Shown here: one piece after another, positions 54,991 through 64,000 of the stretch
Numbering within the stretch: position 1 is the first letter of the stretch
Layout of the letters: each line of letters starts with the position of its first letter
From: Longibacter salinarum
GTDB taxonomy: Bacteria > Bacteroidota > Rhodothermia > Rhodothermales > Salinibacteraceae
Direction: 5' to 3'
NCBI RefSeq assembly: GCF_002554795.1
Contig: NZ_PDEQ01000001.1
Span: forward strand, 434,001 to 498,000
DNA: 64,000 nucleotides
Notes under the pieces: model-generated
Told to the model about the DNA's origin: nothing
The model's database searches: none
Seen by the model: only the letters and a program-made list of their open reading frames with translations
Made by a program: the position numbers and the translations under genes

Positions 54991-56541
54991 TTAGCTAGAC
55001 TTCGAGGAGCGGCCTGAGTAGTAATTCGGCGACTCCTTCGTGATCTGAATGTCGTGGGGATGGCTTTCGCGGACGCCCGCGGCTGTCGTCCGGACGAACG
55101 AAGCGTGATCGTATAGATCGTCTACCGTTTCGCAACCACAGTAGCCCATCGCTGCGCGGAGACCACCCGACATCTGGTGAATCACTTCACTGAGCGTTCC
55201 GCTGTACGGTACACGCCCCTCGATACCTTCCGGAACGAGTTTCTTCAGGTCGTCCTCAACGTCCTGGAAGTAGCGATCCTTGCTTCCGGCTTCCATCGCG
55301 CTCACGGAGCCCATGCCGCGATAGCTCTTGTATTTCCGCCCCTCGTAAATGATCGTCTCCCCGGGGCTCTCTTCCACGCTGGCGAACAGGCCACCGATCA
55401 TAACGCAATTGGCACCTGCGGCGAGCGCCTTTGGAATATCGCCAGTCTGCTTGATGCCACCGTCCGCAATAATCGGTACGTTGTGTTCACGCGCTGCGGA
55501 GGCGCACTCCATGATGGCCGATAACTGCGGCACGCCAACGCCCGCAACGACTCGTGTCGTGCAGATCGAGCCGGGGCCAATGCCGACCTTCACGGCGTCA
55601 ACACCCGCTTCGATGAGGTCGAGCGTTCCAGATGCCGTCGCGACATTGCCGGCGACAATTCCGACTTCTTCCTCGAATCGATCGGCAATCTTGGCAACCG
55701 TTTCCAGGACGCCCTCCGAGTGGCCGTGAGCGGTGTCGATCGTGATGAAGTCGACCCCGACCTCGACGAGAGCCGCGACGCGCTCGATGACGTCTTCCGT
55801 AACGCCGACGGCAGCACCAACCCGGAGGCGGCCATGTTCGTCTTTGCAGGCATTCGGATGCTTGCGGCGCTTCCGAATGTCTTTGAACGTAATCAGGCCT
55901 TTCAGATATCCTTCCTCATCGACGACTGGCAGCTTCTCAATCTTATGCCGCTGAAGGATCTGCACGGCTTCGTCGAGCGTGGTGCCGACCGGCGCGGTGA
56001 TAAGATCGTCCGACGTCATCATCCGATGGATTGGCGTCTCATTCTGCAGCTCGAACCGGACGTCCCGGTTCGTCACGATGCCGACGAGTTTCTTCTGCTC
56101 GTCCACGACCGGAATGCCGCCAATGGAATAGTGCGACATCATCCGACGCGCGTCGCCGACCGTATCATGCGGCGAAATCGTAATCGGGTCGAGGATCATC
56201 CCGCTCTCCGACCGCTTCACGCGCCGCACCTCGGCGGCCTGGTGCTCGATCGACATGTTTTTGTGCAGAACGCCGCAGCCGCCCTCGCGTGCCATGGCGA
56301 TCGCCAGGTCCGCCTCCGTCACTGTATCCATTGCGGCCGACAGAATCGGCACGTTCAGCTCGATGTTCTTCGTCAGTTGGCTGGACGTAGATACCTCGCG
56401 CGGCATCACGGACGAGCGGCGCGGGACGAGCAGGACGTCGTCGTACGTCAGCCCTTCCCCCTTGATCTTACGATCGAACGCCGCGCTGAGGGCATCGGCA
56501 TCAGACGAGGTCTCCGGGGGCGAAGTATGATTGATCTCCAT
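54991..56541 (-). CDS. guaB: IMP dehydrogenase GuaB
   Basis: Oxidises IMP to XMP with NAD+, the first committed step of GMP synthesis. The 516-residue protein has a TIM barrel interrupted by two CBS domains (about 115-235). The catalytic loop is GPGSICTTR with Cys327; the IMP site is [19 protein letters not shown], and the mobile flap carries [12 protein letters not shown] short extra N-terminus (about 25 residues, acidic) precedes [12 protein letters not shown]. The rsuA/rluB-like gene lies 9 bases upstream on the same strand, so the two form an operon that ends at the hairpin at 54934. Confidence 0.96.
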   Translation of the reverse strand: MEINHTSPPETSSDADALSAAFDRKIKGEGLTYDDVLLVPRRSSVMPREVSTSSQLTKNIELNVPILSAAMDTVTEADLAIAMAREGGCGVLHKNMSIEHQAAEVRRVKRSESGMILDPITISPHDTVGDARRMMSHYSIGGIPVVDEQKKLVGIVTNRDVRFELQNETPIHRMMTSDDLITAPVGTTLDEAVQILQRHKIEKLPVVDEEGYLKGLITFKDIRKRRKHPNACKDEHGRLRVGAAVGVTEDVIERVAALVEVGVDFITIDTAHGHSEGVLETVAKIADRFEEEVGIVAGNVATASGTLDLIEAGVDAVKVGIGPGSICTTRVVAGVGVPQLSAIMECASAAREHNVPIIADGGIKQTGDIPKALAAGANCVMIGGLFASVEESPGETIIYEGRKYKSYRGMGSVSAMEAGSKDRYFQDVEDDLKKLVPEGIEGRVPYSGTLSEVIHQMSGGLRAAMGYCGCETVDDLYDHASFVRTTAAGVRESHPHDIQITKESPNYYSGRSSKSS

Positions 56542-56550
56542 GGGGTTCGA

Positions 56551-57309
56551 TTACTTGAGGTTAACGCGTTTGCGGAGCGAGCGTACTTCGTGGGGACGCA
56601 ACCGACGCCACCGCCCCCGATCCAGTTTGCCAGCGGTGAGACCCGCGTACTTCGGGCGATCGAGCTGTACGATGTCATGACCGAGTTTCTCGAACATGCG
56701 CCGCACCTGCCGATTTCGACCTTCGTGGATCTCCAGGGCCACGTCGGTTTTGTTCAACCGCTGATCGATGTAGGTGACCCGATCGGCAGCGGCCAGTCCA
56801 TCCTCGAGCTCAACACCCGACTGAAGCTCGTCGAGTTCGTGGGGTTTAACCGGCTCGCGGGTGCGAACGAAATAGATCTTCGCGATCTCGTAGCTGGGAT
56901 GCATCAAACGATGCGCCAGGTCGCCATCATTCGTCAGCAGCAACACACCGGTCGTGTTGCGGTCAAGCCGACCGACGGGAAACATGCCCTTCGGGTTGTC
57001 CGACGAAATGCCGGCGGCTTCGAGCACGGTCTTCCGCCCCTTCGGGTCGTCCGTCGTGCTGATCGTATCCTTCGGCTTGTTCAGAAGGATGTAGTCGAAG
57101 TCCTTGAGTGAAATCCGGTCGCCATCCACCTCGACGGTCTGGCCCGGGTAGACGCGGGTCCCGTGCTCGGTTACGACCTCCCCGTTCAACCGAACCCGAC
57201 CCTGTTCGACCAGCTTGTCCGCATCTCGGCGTGAGCAGACGCCCGCATGCGAGATGTACTTATTGATGCGCATGCCGTCCTTTTCGGACGATGTGTGCGG
57301 GTTTCCCAT
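56551..57309 (-). CDS. RsuA/RluB-family pseudouridine synthase
   Basis: Isomerises specific uridines in ribosomal RNA. The 252 residues comprise an S4 RNA-binding domain (about 12-75, MRINKYISHAGVCSRRDADK) and the catalytic domain with GRLDRNTTGVLLLTNDG, in which the Asp is the catalytic residue, and GRNRQVRRMFE. It fits the RluB/RluE/RsuA branch; the exact rRNA site cannot be assigned. An alternative start at the internal Met of DGMRINKY would remove 12 residues. guaB follows after 9 bases. Confidence 0.9.
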   Translation of the reverse strand: MGNPHTSSEKDGMRINKYISHAGVCSRRDADKLVEQGRVRLNGEVVTEHGTRVYPGQTVEVDGDRISLKDFDYILLNKPKDTISTTDDPKGRKTVLEAAGISSDNPKGMFPVGRLDRNTTGVLLLTNDGDLAHRLMHPSYEIAKIYFVRTREPVKPHELDELQSGVELEDGLAAADRVTYIDQRLNKTDVALEIHEGRNRQVRRMFEKLGHDIVQLDRPKYAGLTAGKLDRGRWRRLRPHEVRSLRKRVNLK

Positions 57310-57466
57310 CAGCGAACCGTGGTTCGGGTGTTCAGTGGCGTCGGCTTGTTATTAGTTCTTGTACGCCCACGGGCTAACTTGTGCCGCACGTTTCGTGAGT
57401 TCACAGGGTTTTGTCGCCGGCCTTGTTCATTCGCATAGAGGTTCTCCTATAAGTCTGTTTCTATAC

Positions 57467-58222
57467 TCATCCGGTGACCTTCACTTCTCGGAACTGATGT
57501 GAGGCCATCGTTCGATATAATCCATCTTTAACGACTAATTCTGCATGGGTGCCCTCCTGAACCAGACGTCCAGCCTGAATCACGAGGATGCGGTCGACAT
57601 CTCGAATCGTTGCCAGGCGATGACTGATGATGAAGGTAGTACAACTGTTCGATAGCTGGTCGAACGAATCTTGAATCCACGCCTCGGACTGTGAGTCGAG
57701 AGACGCCGTAGCCTCGTCTAGCAAAAGGATGTGCGCATTTTTGAGTAATGCGCGGGCGACCGCAATGCGCTGTCGCTGTCCTCCACTAAGCCGCACACCC
57801 GCTTCACCCGCAGGAGTGTCGTACCCCTCTTCGAATTCAGAAATGAATCCATGAGCGTTTGCAGCACGAGCGGCATTTCGAACTTCTTCGTCGGACGCGT
57901 TGAGGCGACCATATCGAATGTTCTCTCCGATCGACGTGGCATGGAGACGCGCTTCCTGTGACACGACACTGATCTGCTTACGAAGGGAGTTCTTCCGCAC
58001 GTCTCGTATATCATATCCCCCGACCAGAACCCGCCCCGACGTAGGGTCGAAGAACCGTGGAATGAGATTCATCAACGTTGTCTTTCCGGAGCCGCTCGGC
58101 CCCACAAGAGCGACTGTCTCCCCCGGACGGACCTCAAAATCAATCTCTTTGAGAACCAGCTGCCCCTGCTCGTACTCGAAGTTAACCCGCTCGAATCGAA
58201 TAGTCAGACTGGAGTCCAGATC
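57467..58222 (-). pseudogene. ABC exporter, 5' part lost
   Basis: C-terminal ATPase domain of an MsbA/lipid-multidrug type ABC exporter. The frame is open from about 58222 and reads FERVNFEYEQGQLVLKEIDF, then ETVALVGPSGSGKTT (Walker A), SVVSQEARLHATSI (Q loop), RLSGGQRQRIAVARALL, ILLLDEATASLD (Walker B) and IISHRLATI (H loop). The N-terminal six-helix membrane domain, about 330 residues, is missing. A TAG stop and the end of a decayed IS4-like element lie directly upstream, so the gene was probably cut by that insertion. The ATPase motifs are intact, so the loss may be recent, or a GTG start inside could still make a free ATPase (212 residues). Confidence 0.75.
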
Positions 58223-59322
58223 CTATAATTCAGCGGAAGTGCCAAGCGCCTGCAGACACGCCTCAAACGCAGCCTTTTGTCGTTTGGGCCTAGTGAGCAG
58301 GTCCTGCATCCAGTCAATCTCCCATCGAAAGAAGCTCCGCCTCCGGCGTCCAGGGGCCTTTTTAGGCTGCGCTTTCGGCGTTTAGGCCCGTTTCTCACCG
58401 ACCAGATGACTCCACCCAAAGGCCATCACTAATAGCCCAATCAGTCGCCGGTTGCGATCCGGGTTGGTAAAAGCGGTCGCCTCCAGGTCAAGTCCGCGGG
58501 ACTTCAATGCAGCGAACAGGGTCTCCACCTCCTAGTGACGCCGATCGATTGCCGGGCTGCACGTAGACGCCAACAGGAGAAAGCGGACCTTGAGAGGCTT
58601 AATGTCGGTGCTCGCTTGACGCACCATGATCTGGTCCGGAACCGACGCATCGTCGGTTCCGTCGAGCCCTCGAGCGTACATCTTCGCTCAAAGCCCGAGG
58701 CCCTCCTCGTCAAGACGCAGACGGCGATTGGCGCACAGACGAATCAGCAACGGGATCGACGCAGTCTGAAGTCGGCGCAGCCACGGCACAGGGACAAACT
58801 CGCGGCCGGACGTCACGGACTCCACGTCAGTGGATGCAATGGCGCTGAGCGCCGTCTTCAGGACCTCGATTTGTTTTTCGGACCCAGAGCTAGCTTCCCC
58901 TCTTCGCCAGCGTTGGCCATGCCACAAGAAATGCGATACCTCGAAAAGCAATGCCAATCATGAGCACCTTGCCCGAAGCACCACTCGATTCGGTCCAAGA
59001 CCATTATGTAGGGCGGCTCCTGGGGCACTAGACGGACGAGCAGCGTCGATGGCGCGGGTAGACGACCATCCTAGTCGGCGAGGAAACGGCGAATCCGGTG
59101 GTGGGTGGAGGCCAGCCTCCTGGACCCCGGTCTTTCGCGACACGGCGATCCGGCGTAGATTCGTCATCAGTTGGAGCGATGCCAGGTCGAAGCGCTCCAT
59201 GAAAGTCACCCGCGTCCGGTGCCAGCACAGCGTCCAGTGGAGAATGGTTGTGAGGGAGGTGATGTCTGGCATCTCTGAGCGTGTTGGTTGTGTACGGAGA
59301 TCGCGAGTGATTTCACGATCTG
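58217..59322 (-). pseudogene. degenerate IS4-like transposase / insertion element
   Basis: Remnant of a roughly 1.1-kb insertion sequence. Read on the minus strand from about 59272, fragments in shifting frames give an IS4-type start (MPDITSLTTILHWTLCWHRT, then RVTFMERF and LQLMTNLRRIAV), a middle (KVLMIGIAFRGIAFLVAW) and a late part EVETLFAALKSRGLDLEAT, a typical IS4 C-terminal block, followed by DRNRRLIGLLVMAFGW. Several in-frame stops and frameshifts break it. Candidate ends are CAGATCCTATAAT (58217-58229) and the inverted CAGATCGTGAAAT (59322-59310), which share 10 of 13 positions. No target duplication is obvious. Confidence 0.65.
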
Positions 59323-59579
59323 TATCATCGCGCATCCAGCACTTTCACTGTCGTCGCGTACGGTGGTCGAGCTCACTAAATTTACTTTTCTACGCCAGCT
59401 TTTAGACAACTGCATGTTTAAACCCATGTAGTCAAACGTCCTCGGAAGAACGTTCAGCCTTATGCCGGCACCCACGACCAAGAGTAGGAGAGTTACTAAG
59501 ATAATAGCCGTCTCCTACCGATCAGCGATGCATTTGACGAGGTAGAAATGAGCCTCATCAAGATCGGTCGGGAAACTGT
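59323..59579. other. remnant region before FtsX-type permease gene
   Basis: The minus strand has a frame without a usable ATG at its start, reading TAIILVTLLLLVVGAGIRLN and then LPRTFDYMGLNMQL. It looks like the hydrophobic N-terminus of a lost membrane-protein gene, but I cannot name a family. Nothing else is seen. Confidence 0.3.
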
Positions 59580-61949
59580 CTATTTATCCTGAAGCGCGTC
59601 CCTAGGAGACGACCGAGCAGCATCGAATGCCTGCCAACTCACTGTTGTCAGTGCCACGAGAAGGGCGAGGATACCCACAGCGATGAAAACGAGCGGGCCC
59701 GGCTCCGTCCGGTATGCAAAACTGTCGAGCCATCGGTCCATCCCGTACCAAGCCACCGGGACGGCAATAGCGAAGCCTAGAATAACCAGTGCAATGAAAT
59801 CTTTCGATAGCAATGCAACAATCGACTGTACCGACGCACCTAGCGCCTTTCGTATTCCGATTTCCTTCTTCCGGCGTTCGGCCGTGAACGCCGCCAGCCC
59901 CAGCAGCCCGAGGCACGCAACGACTATAGCGAGAAAAGCTGCCGCAGCGAAGATCTTGGCTACGCGCGCCTCCGCATGGTACTGTGCAGCTAGACTACTC
60001 GCGAGGAAGTCGTACTCAAAAGAAAGCCCGGAGAACTCTTCCCACAAATCGCGCACGGACGCGATTGTCGACGGCACTTCGGTCCCGGACAGGCGAACTG
60101 CAACACGTTTCTGCGCACGGGTTGGCGGCCTTAAGACGAGCGGATATATTTTTTCATGAAGCGACTCGTAGTGGTAATTTTCCGTTACGCCAATGATTGT
60201 GGCTCCCCCCGATATGGCGAGACTTTTCCCAACCGCCTGTTCGGGTGTCCAGCCAAAACTGTGGGCCGCGGCGCGGTTAATGAGTATCGCTGAGGAATCC
60301 GTTCGCTCCGGCGAGAACGAGCGACCCTCTACCATCGAGATACCGAGAGCATCGGTATAATTCCAGCCCACTGATGTATAGTTTACATTCTGGCTGTCCA
60401 TGTCAGGGTCAGATGCCTCCACGATGCCATTCCAAAAGAAATCACCGGGCATCGCGTAACTCGACGCAGCCTCTCCTGTCACCCCGGGAAGCCGCTCTAA
60501 TTCCTGCATAAAGGCGCTGATCTGATCACCCAGCATATCGGTATTCTCAACAACCAGAACGTTCTCTTCCTCAAACCCAAGCCCTGCACCTCGCATGAAG
60601 TCTAATTGCTGATGGATAACCGCGGCGCCCGCAAGAACCGCGATCGTTACCGCAAATTGAAATATTACCAGTCCTTGCCGAAATCGACGGCCGCTCTGGC
60701 CCTTGGTATAAGTCCCCTGTAGCACATCTGTGGTTTCGAACCGGCTCAACACACAGGCTGGTAGGACGCCCGCAGCAAATCCGACGATCACTGCAAGGAC
60801 CGGCAGGGCAAAGACCCATCCGGCTCCGAGGACCGACCACAGCGACACGTCTTTTCCGCTGATAGCATTTAAGAATGGCATTCCGGCCCATGCTATAAGC
60901 ACCGCTAGTATCGTAGCGGCTCCACTCATCACAAACGCCTCACCAAGAAACTGCCCCGCGAGCTGTTCGCGACGTGCACCCAGGGCCTTTCTGACTCCGA
61001 CCTCATTAGCTCGCTCGCTCGACCTAGCCGTGGCAAGATTTGTAAAGTTGATGCAGGCGAGAATAAGAACAAATACAGCAAGGCCTCCAAATAGCCAGAC
61101 ATACAGAATGTCGCTTTGAGATCCCCCGGGCATTGACATGACCGTTACCGGAACTCCCTGACCAAGATGGATCCCGGTAAGCGGCTGTAGGTGCGGGATG
61201 AACGCGCTCCCTTTCGCCTCTTCCGGACGAGGAAAAGCGTTCGACACCACATCAATTACTCGCTGTTCTACCTCTTGCTTGGACACACCGTCTTGCAGTT
61301 GGACGTATGTGATGTAATCATTGGCAAACCAGGTTGCGTCGTTATTGATGGTTTTCAGAGATACGAGGAAGTCGAATGACAAGCTCGAATTTGAGGGGAC
61401 ATCGCTAAGAACACCAGTCACTTCTAGCGACCGTTCGTCAATCATCAACATTTCCCCGATAGCTGTCTGATTTGGAAAGTACTTTTCCGCCATCGACTCT
61501 GTCAGCAAAACCGTTCCAGGTCGTTCGAGCATACTCTCGCCCCTCTTCAGTGGAAAAGTAAACACATCCAAGAACCCCTCGCCGGCGTAAAACACACCCT
61601 TTTCTATAAACTTGGCGCTTTCATGATAAACCACCGCTTGCGCGTCCGCAGCGCCAACAGTCGAAACGACCTGCTCGATTCCTCGCACACTTCCTTCAAT
61701 AGCCGGCGCAAGCGCCGACGGGGTGGCTGGTATTGTAGCCTCAATCTCTGGAAGGTCAAACTGGCGCAATACGCGATATGTCCGGTCGCTGCTCTCGTGA
61801 AACGAGTCATACGAGAGCTCATCTTGTATCCACAGCCCGATAAGAATAACGGACGCAAGGCCTACGGCAAATCCTCCGACGTTTATCGCGGCATAGCTTT
61901 TCCGACGACAAAGAGTACGCAGTGCAATCTTGAAATAGTTACGGAGCAT
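59580..61949 (-). CDS. MacB/FtsX-type ABC permease (Bacteroidota type)
   Basis: Inner-membrane protein of 789 residues with two MacB_PCD-FtsX modules in tandem. The N-terminal helix (NYFKIALRTLCRRKSYAAIN start, then VGGFAVGLASVILIGLW) precedes a periplasmic domain and three helices (about 275-420) with ARSSERANEVGVRKALGARR. The second module repeats this plan (about 430-785) and ends with FTAERRKKEIGIRKALGAS and three more helices. Bacteroidota have many such permeases, often next to two-component systems and used for export of peptides or stress response. No matching LolD/MacB-type ATPase gene is beside it; the nearby ABC ATPase is of exporter type. The C-terminus is complete. Confidence 0.87.
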   Translation of the reverse strand: MLRNYFKIALRTLCRRKSYAAINVGGFAVGLASVILIGLWIQDELSYDSFHESSDRTYRVLRQFDLPEIEATIPATPSALAPAIEGSVRGIEQVVSTVGAADAQAVVYHESAKFIEKGVFYAGEGFLDVFTFPLKRGESMLERPGTVLLTESMAEKYFPNQTAIGEMLMIDERSLEVTGVLSDVPSNSSLSFDFLVSLKTINNDATWFANDYITYVQLQDGVSKQEVEQRVIDVVSNAFPRPEEAKGSAFIPHLQPLTGIHLGQGVPVTVMSMPGGSQSDILYVWLFGGLAVFVLILACINFTNLATARSSERANEVGVRKALGARREQLAGQFLGEAFVMSGAATILAVLIAWAGMPFLNAISGKDVSLWSVLGAGWVFALPVLAVIVGFAAGVLPACVLSRFETTDVLQGTYTKGQSGRRFRQGLVIFQFAVTIAVLAGAAVIHQQLDFMRGAGLGFEEENVLVVENTDMLGDQISAFMQELERLPGVTGEAASSYAMPGDFFWNGIVEASDPDMDSQNVNYTSVGWNYTDALGISMVEGRSFSPERTDSSAILINRAAAHSFGWTPEQAVGKSLAISGGATIIGVTENYHYESLHEKIYPLVLRPPTRAQKRVAVRLSGTEVPSTIASVRDLWEEFSGLSFEYDFLASSLAAQYHAEARVAKIFAAAAFLAIVVACLGLLGLAAFTAERRKKEIGIRKALGASVQSIVALLSKDFIALVILGFAIAVPVAWYGMDRWLDSFAYRTEPGPLVFIAVGILALLVALTTVSWQAFDAARSSPRDALQDK

Positions 61950-62123
61950 GTGGTGGCGGTTTTAGATTGAGGAAGAACGCTATTAAATCCTTATAACCCA
62001 AGGCGAAGTCAAGAACTTGGCGCCCGTACACTATCGTTCTGCGGACAACTGGGCGACTTCTTCGGTCAACAGACATAGGCCTATCAGTAGTTATCACTAC
62101 TAACATCTTAAGGTTAATATTGT

Positions 62124-62137
62124 AATTTGTACAAATT
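62124..62137. repeat. 14-bp perfect palindrome
   Basis: AATTTGTACAAATT reads identically on both strands. It lies 175 bases upstream of the permease start and could be an operator for a dimeric regulator. Confidence 0.5.
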
Positions 62138-62210
62138 GATAAGCATAATTTATATATGAAATTCATCTATTACATCAATTTTTAGATACACCTTAGACAC
62201 ACTATGCATG

Positions 62211-62230
62211 AGATATGCCTAGGCATATCT
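62211..62230. repeat. 20-bp perfect palindrome
   Basis: AGATATGCCT (62211-62220) followed directly by its reverse complement AGGCATATCT (62221-62230). On the plus strand it is followed by TTATTTATAT, so a hairpin with a CTAG loop and U-rich tail is also possible. No gene ends upstream on the plus strand, which favours a protein-binding site or mobile-element end. Confidence 0.7.
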
Positions 62231-62569
62231 TTATTTATATGGGTGCGGACGTCCTTTTAGGCCCACCTTTACCTTCTCTCACAACGAAAAACACATGGCC
62301 ATCGTGCCACGCCTAGTAGTGTGATGTAGACCCAGTTTTGTGAACGAAGCAGTCTCCGTGCAGCGCTTCACAAAGTATCGACCGACATTGTTGCTTCTCT
62401 CCGAGTGCATTCAACATCAGCAAGGTATACTCCTCACCTGCACCGTAGCATAGATATGCTATAATACTTAACACTTTGTCCAGCTTTTTATACATTGAAT
62501 GTTCGGATTACATACAGCTATCGGTTGAGTCCTTAATATTGTGTCATCCGGGTGGCGACTAGAAAAAGC

Positions 62570-63890
62570 CATCGCGTTCTGCCAGGTTGGAAGAGAGACC
62601 AATCCACCCCAACCGACATGATTGCGATGGCCACCTTTGAGATTACAATCGACAACAACACGATCCAAGACCTTCTCCAAAGCGATCAGGGCCTGTCGGC
62701 GCTGCTCGGGCCAATCCTGAACCAGGTCCTGGACGCGGAAATGAGTGAGCACCTGCGCGCCGCGTGTACGAGCAGACCAAACTCCGCACCGGCTACCGGA
62801 ACGGCTCGTACACGCAGCAACTCACCGCACGCCTCGGGATGCTCGACTTGGAGGTGGCTCGCGACTAAGAGAGGGACGTTCAAGACATCGTATCAGCGAT
62901 GCGAGAAAGCGCTGGTCCTTGCGCTGATGCAGATGGTGAACCTAGATCTCATGAGATGTACTCAGGCCGTCTCCACTCGCCGCGTCAAGAAGATCACCAC
63001 CGAGCTCTGCGACTGCAAGTTTACACAGTCGACGGTATCGCGCCTCTTTGATGGGCTAGATGAGCAGGTCGACGCCTGGGCGCAGCGCCCGCTCGACGGG
63101 TAGCCGTACCCGTTCGTGCTTTTCGATGCACTGCAGATCGAGGTCCGTCACGAAGACGCGGTGCGAGCCACCACCGTCGTGATTGGCGTCGACATCGGGA
63201 CGGATCGACAGCGAGAACTCCTCAGGCTGCATCTGTCCTACAGCAAGACCGAAGGCGGCTGGCACCGGTTCATCGAGAGGCTCAAGGCGCGAGGGCTCTC
63301 CGGCGTTCGCGTGGCCACCAGTGACGCCCATGACGGCCTCCGCCTGGCGGTAAATGCATCGTTCCCCGGTCTGATCGCCAGGTGCACTTCCGGCGCAACG
63401 TGATCGTGCAGACGCCGCCTCCACTCACCGACCGGATGCACAACCAGCTGGCCCCCATTCTTACCGCCTCGGCGCCAGCGCCTGCCCGTTAGACCCTGCA
63501 CGCAACGATCGAGACGCTCGAAGGCGAAGGCGATACCGCAACGGACGTACTGAAAACGGGCTTCGATGACGCCACCGCGATGCTAGCGCTTCCGCCCAAG
63601 CACCGCTGCCGCCTTCGGACCACAAACATGTTCGATCGTTTGATCGAGGAGATTCGACGTCGAGAACGCATGGTCCGCATCTCCCCGACGATGGATGCAG
63701 CGCGTCGTCTGATCGGGTCTCGCTGCGCGGAGCAGAACGAGGAGTGGTCCACCAGGTGCCGCCATCTCACCATGGATGACTTCTTCGCCTGGGAGCGTGC
63801 ACAGGCCGTGCAAGCCGAGGCCGAGCCTGACCCGACCGCAACGCCGCTCCTTCACACCGCATAATCCGACGATCTTATCAGAACGCAATG
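62570..63890 (+). mobile_element. degenerate IS256-family insertion sequence
   Basis: Candidate ends are CATCGCGTTCTG (62570-62581) and, inverted, CATTGCGTTCTG (63890-63879), 11 of 12 positions shared, giving about 1.32 kb, the usual IS256 size. The element encloses one broken transposase gene. Ends could extend a few bases outward. It is flanked by AT-rich DNA on both sides. Confidence 0.6.
62618..63864 (+). pseudogene. broken IS256 (Mutator) transposase
   Basis: Transposase remnant of about the full family length (roughly 400 codons). The start MATFEITIDNNTIQDLL is followed, after a frameshift near 62760, by RTGYRNGSYTQQLTARLGML in another frame ending at a TAA (about 62869). The first frame then resumes with VSTRRVKKITTELC and TVSRLFDGLDEQVDAW and stops at TAG (63101). 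It continues as PYPFVLFDALQIEVR with LKARGLSGVRVATSDAHDGL, the DDE core of the family. A further shift near 63380 leads to RNVIVQTPPPLTDRMHN, another TAG lies near 63491, and RLRTTNMFDRLIEEIRRRER is the C-terminal block. It is inactive without trans help. Confidence 0.85.
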
Positions 63891-64000
63891 CACAACATGC
63901 GAGACTTTATATTTTTTGCGTAGTTGATTACGAATATACAGTCTAATAGGATATAGATCGTGTGTACATAATAATATGAAGTTTTATAGTACTCTATTTG
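63891..64000. other. AT-rich window end
   Basis: AT-rich sequence after the IS256 remnant; no feature seen within the window. Confidence 0.5.

Larger units (their letters stand above)
61950..62569. other. 620-bp AT-rich tract
   Basis: Markedly AT-rich compared with its neighbours and free of plausible genes. It holds the promoter side of the permease gene (minus strand) and two palindromes (62124-62137 and 62211-62230). The composition suggests acquired or relaxed DNA next to the IS256-type remnant. Confidence 0.6.

Noticed and set aside
55720-57111. 463-codon plus-strand open frame
   Set aside because: It lies antisense to guaB and the pseudouridine synthase gene, both with full family motifs; Arg/His-rich with no domain.

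Overview
The window looks like chromosome of a moderately to extremely halophilic member of the Rhodothermota (Salinibacter / Longibacter / Salisaeta relatives). Reasons visible in the sequence: strongly acidic proteins (RodZ, SirB1-like protein, P5C dehydrogenase), a xanthorhodopsin-type pump next to a CrtO-type ketolase and a fused lycopene cyclase, a secreted subtilase with a Por/T9SS-like C-terminal domain, and FtsX-type permeases of Bacteroidota style. No taxonomic search was possible, so this is inference.

Layout. 0-4.6 kb: topoisomerase IV subunits parC-parE. 4.8-10.4 kb: bacterial dynamin-like GTPase, EamA transporter and a P2-type cation ATPase. 10.9-17.9 kb: tRNA-Pro(GGG), RodZ-like protein, NAD-dependent DNA ligase and a PgpH-like HD phosphohydrolase. 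17.9-24.8 kb: GntR regulator with an operator-like site, a zinc-ribbon/membrane protein pair, a SirB1-like protein, P5C dehydrogenase, a LolC/E-type permease and a 1-Cys peroxiredoxin. 25-29.8 kb: nitrilase-family amidase, RraA-like protein, PurC, LacI regulator and a ThiD-like protein that lacks the catalytic loop.

30.3-34.8 kb holds the most unusual cluster. It is a tight run of GTP cyclohydrolase II fused to a RibD reductase domain, a BchC-like MDR dehydrogenase, a 6-pyruvoyl-tetrahydropterin-synthase-family protein with Glu in place of the catalytic Cys, a methyltransferase and a NUMOD4/HNH endonuclease, closed by a terminator. No other riboflavin or folate gene is nearby, so an undescribed GTP-derived pterin/flavin-like pathway is plausible. 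Two convergent tyrosine recombinases follow (35-37.1 kb), one of them with a substituted catalytic His.

37.3-39.7 kb: a baeRF-type (eRF1-like) protein, a KynB-type hydrolase and a small membrane protein. 40.2-44.6 kb: crtO ketolase, crtYcd cyclase, a small membrane protein and a xanthorhodopsin carrying all pump residues plus the fenestration glycine that in known proteins lets a ketocarotenoid antenna bind. 44.9-57.3 kb: Na/phosphate symporter, MiaA, a glycosyltransferase-methyltransferase fusion, the giant subtilase, an M24 peptidase, GuaB and an RsuA/RluB pseudouridine synthase. 57.4-64 kb is a decayed accessory zone: an ABC exporter truncated by a broken IS4-like element, an FtsX-family permease, a very AT-rich tract with a 20-bp perfect palindrome, and a broken IS256-family element.
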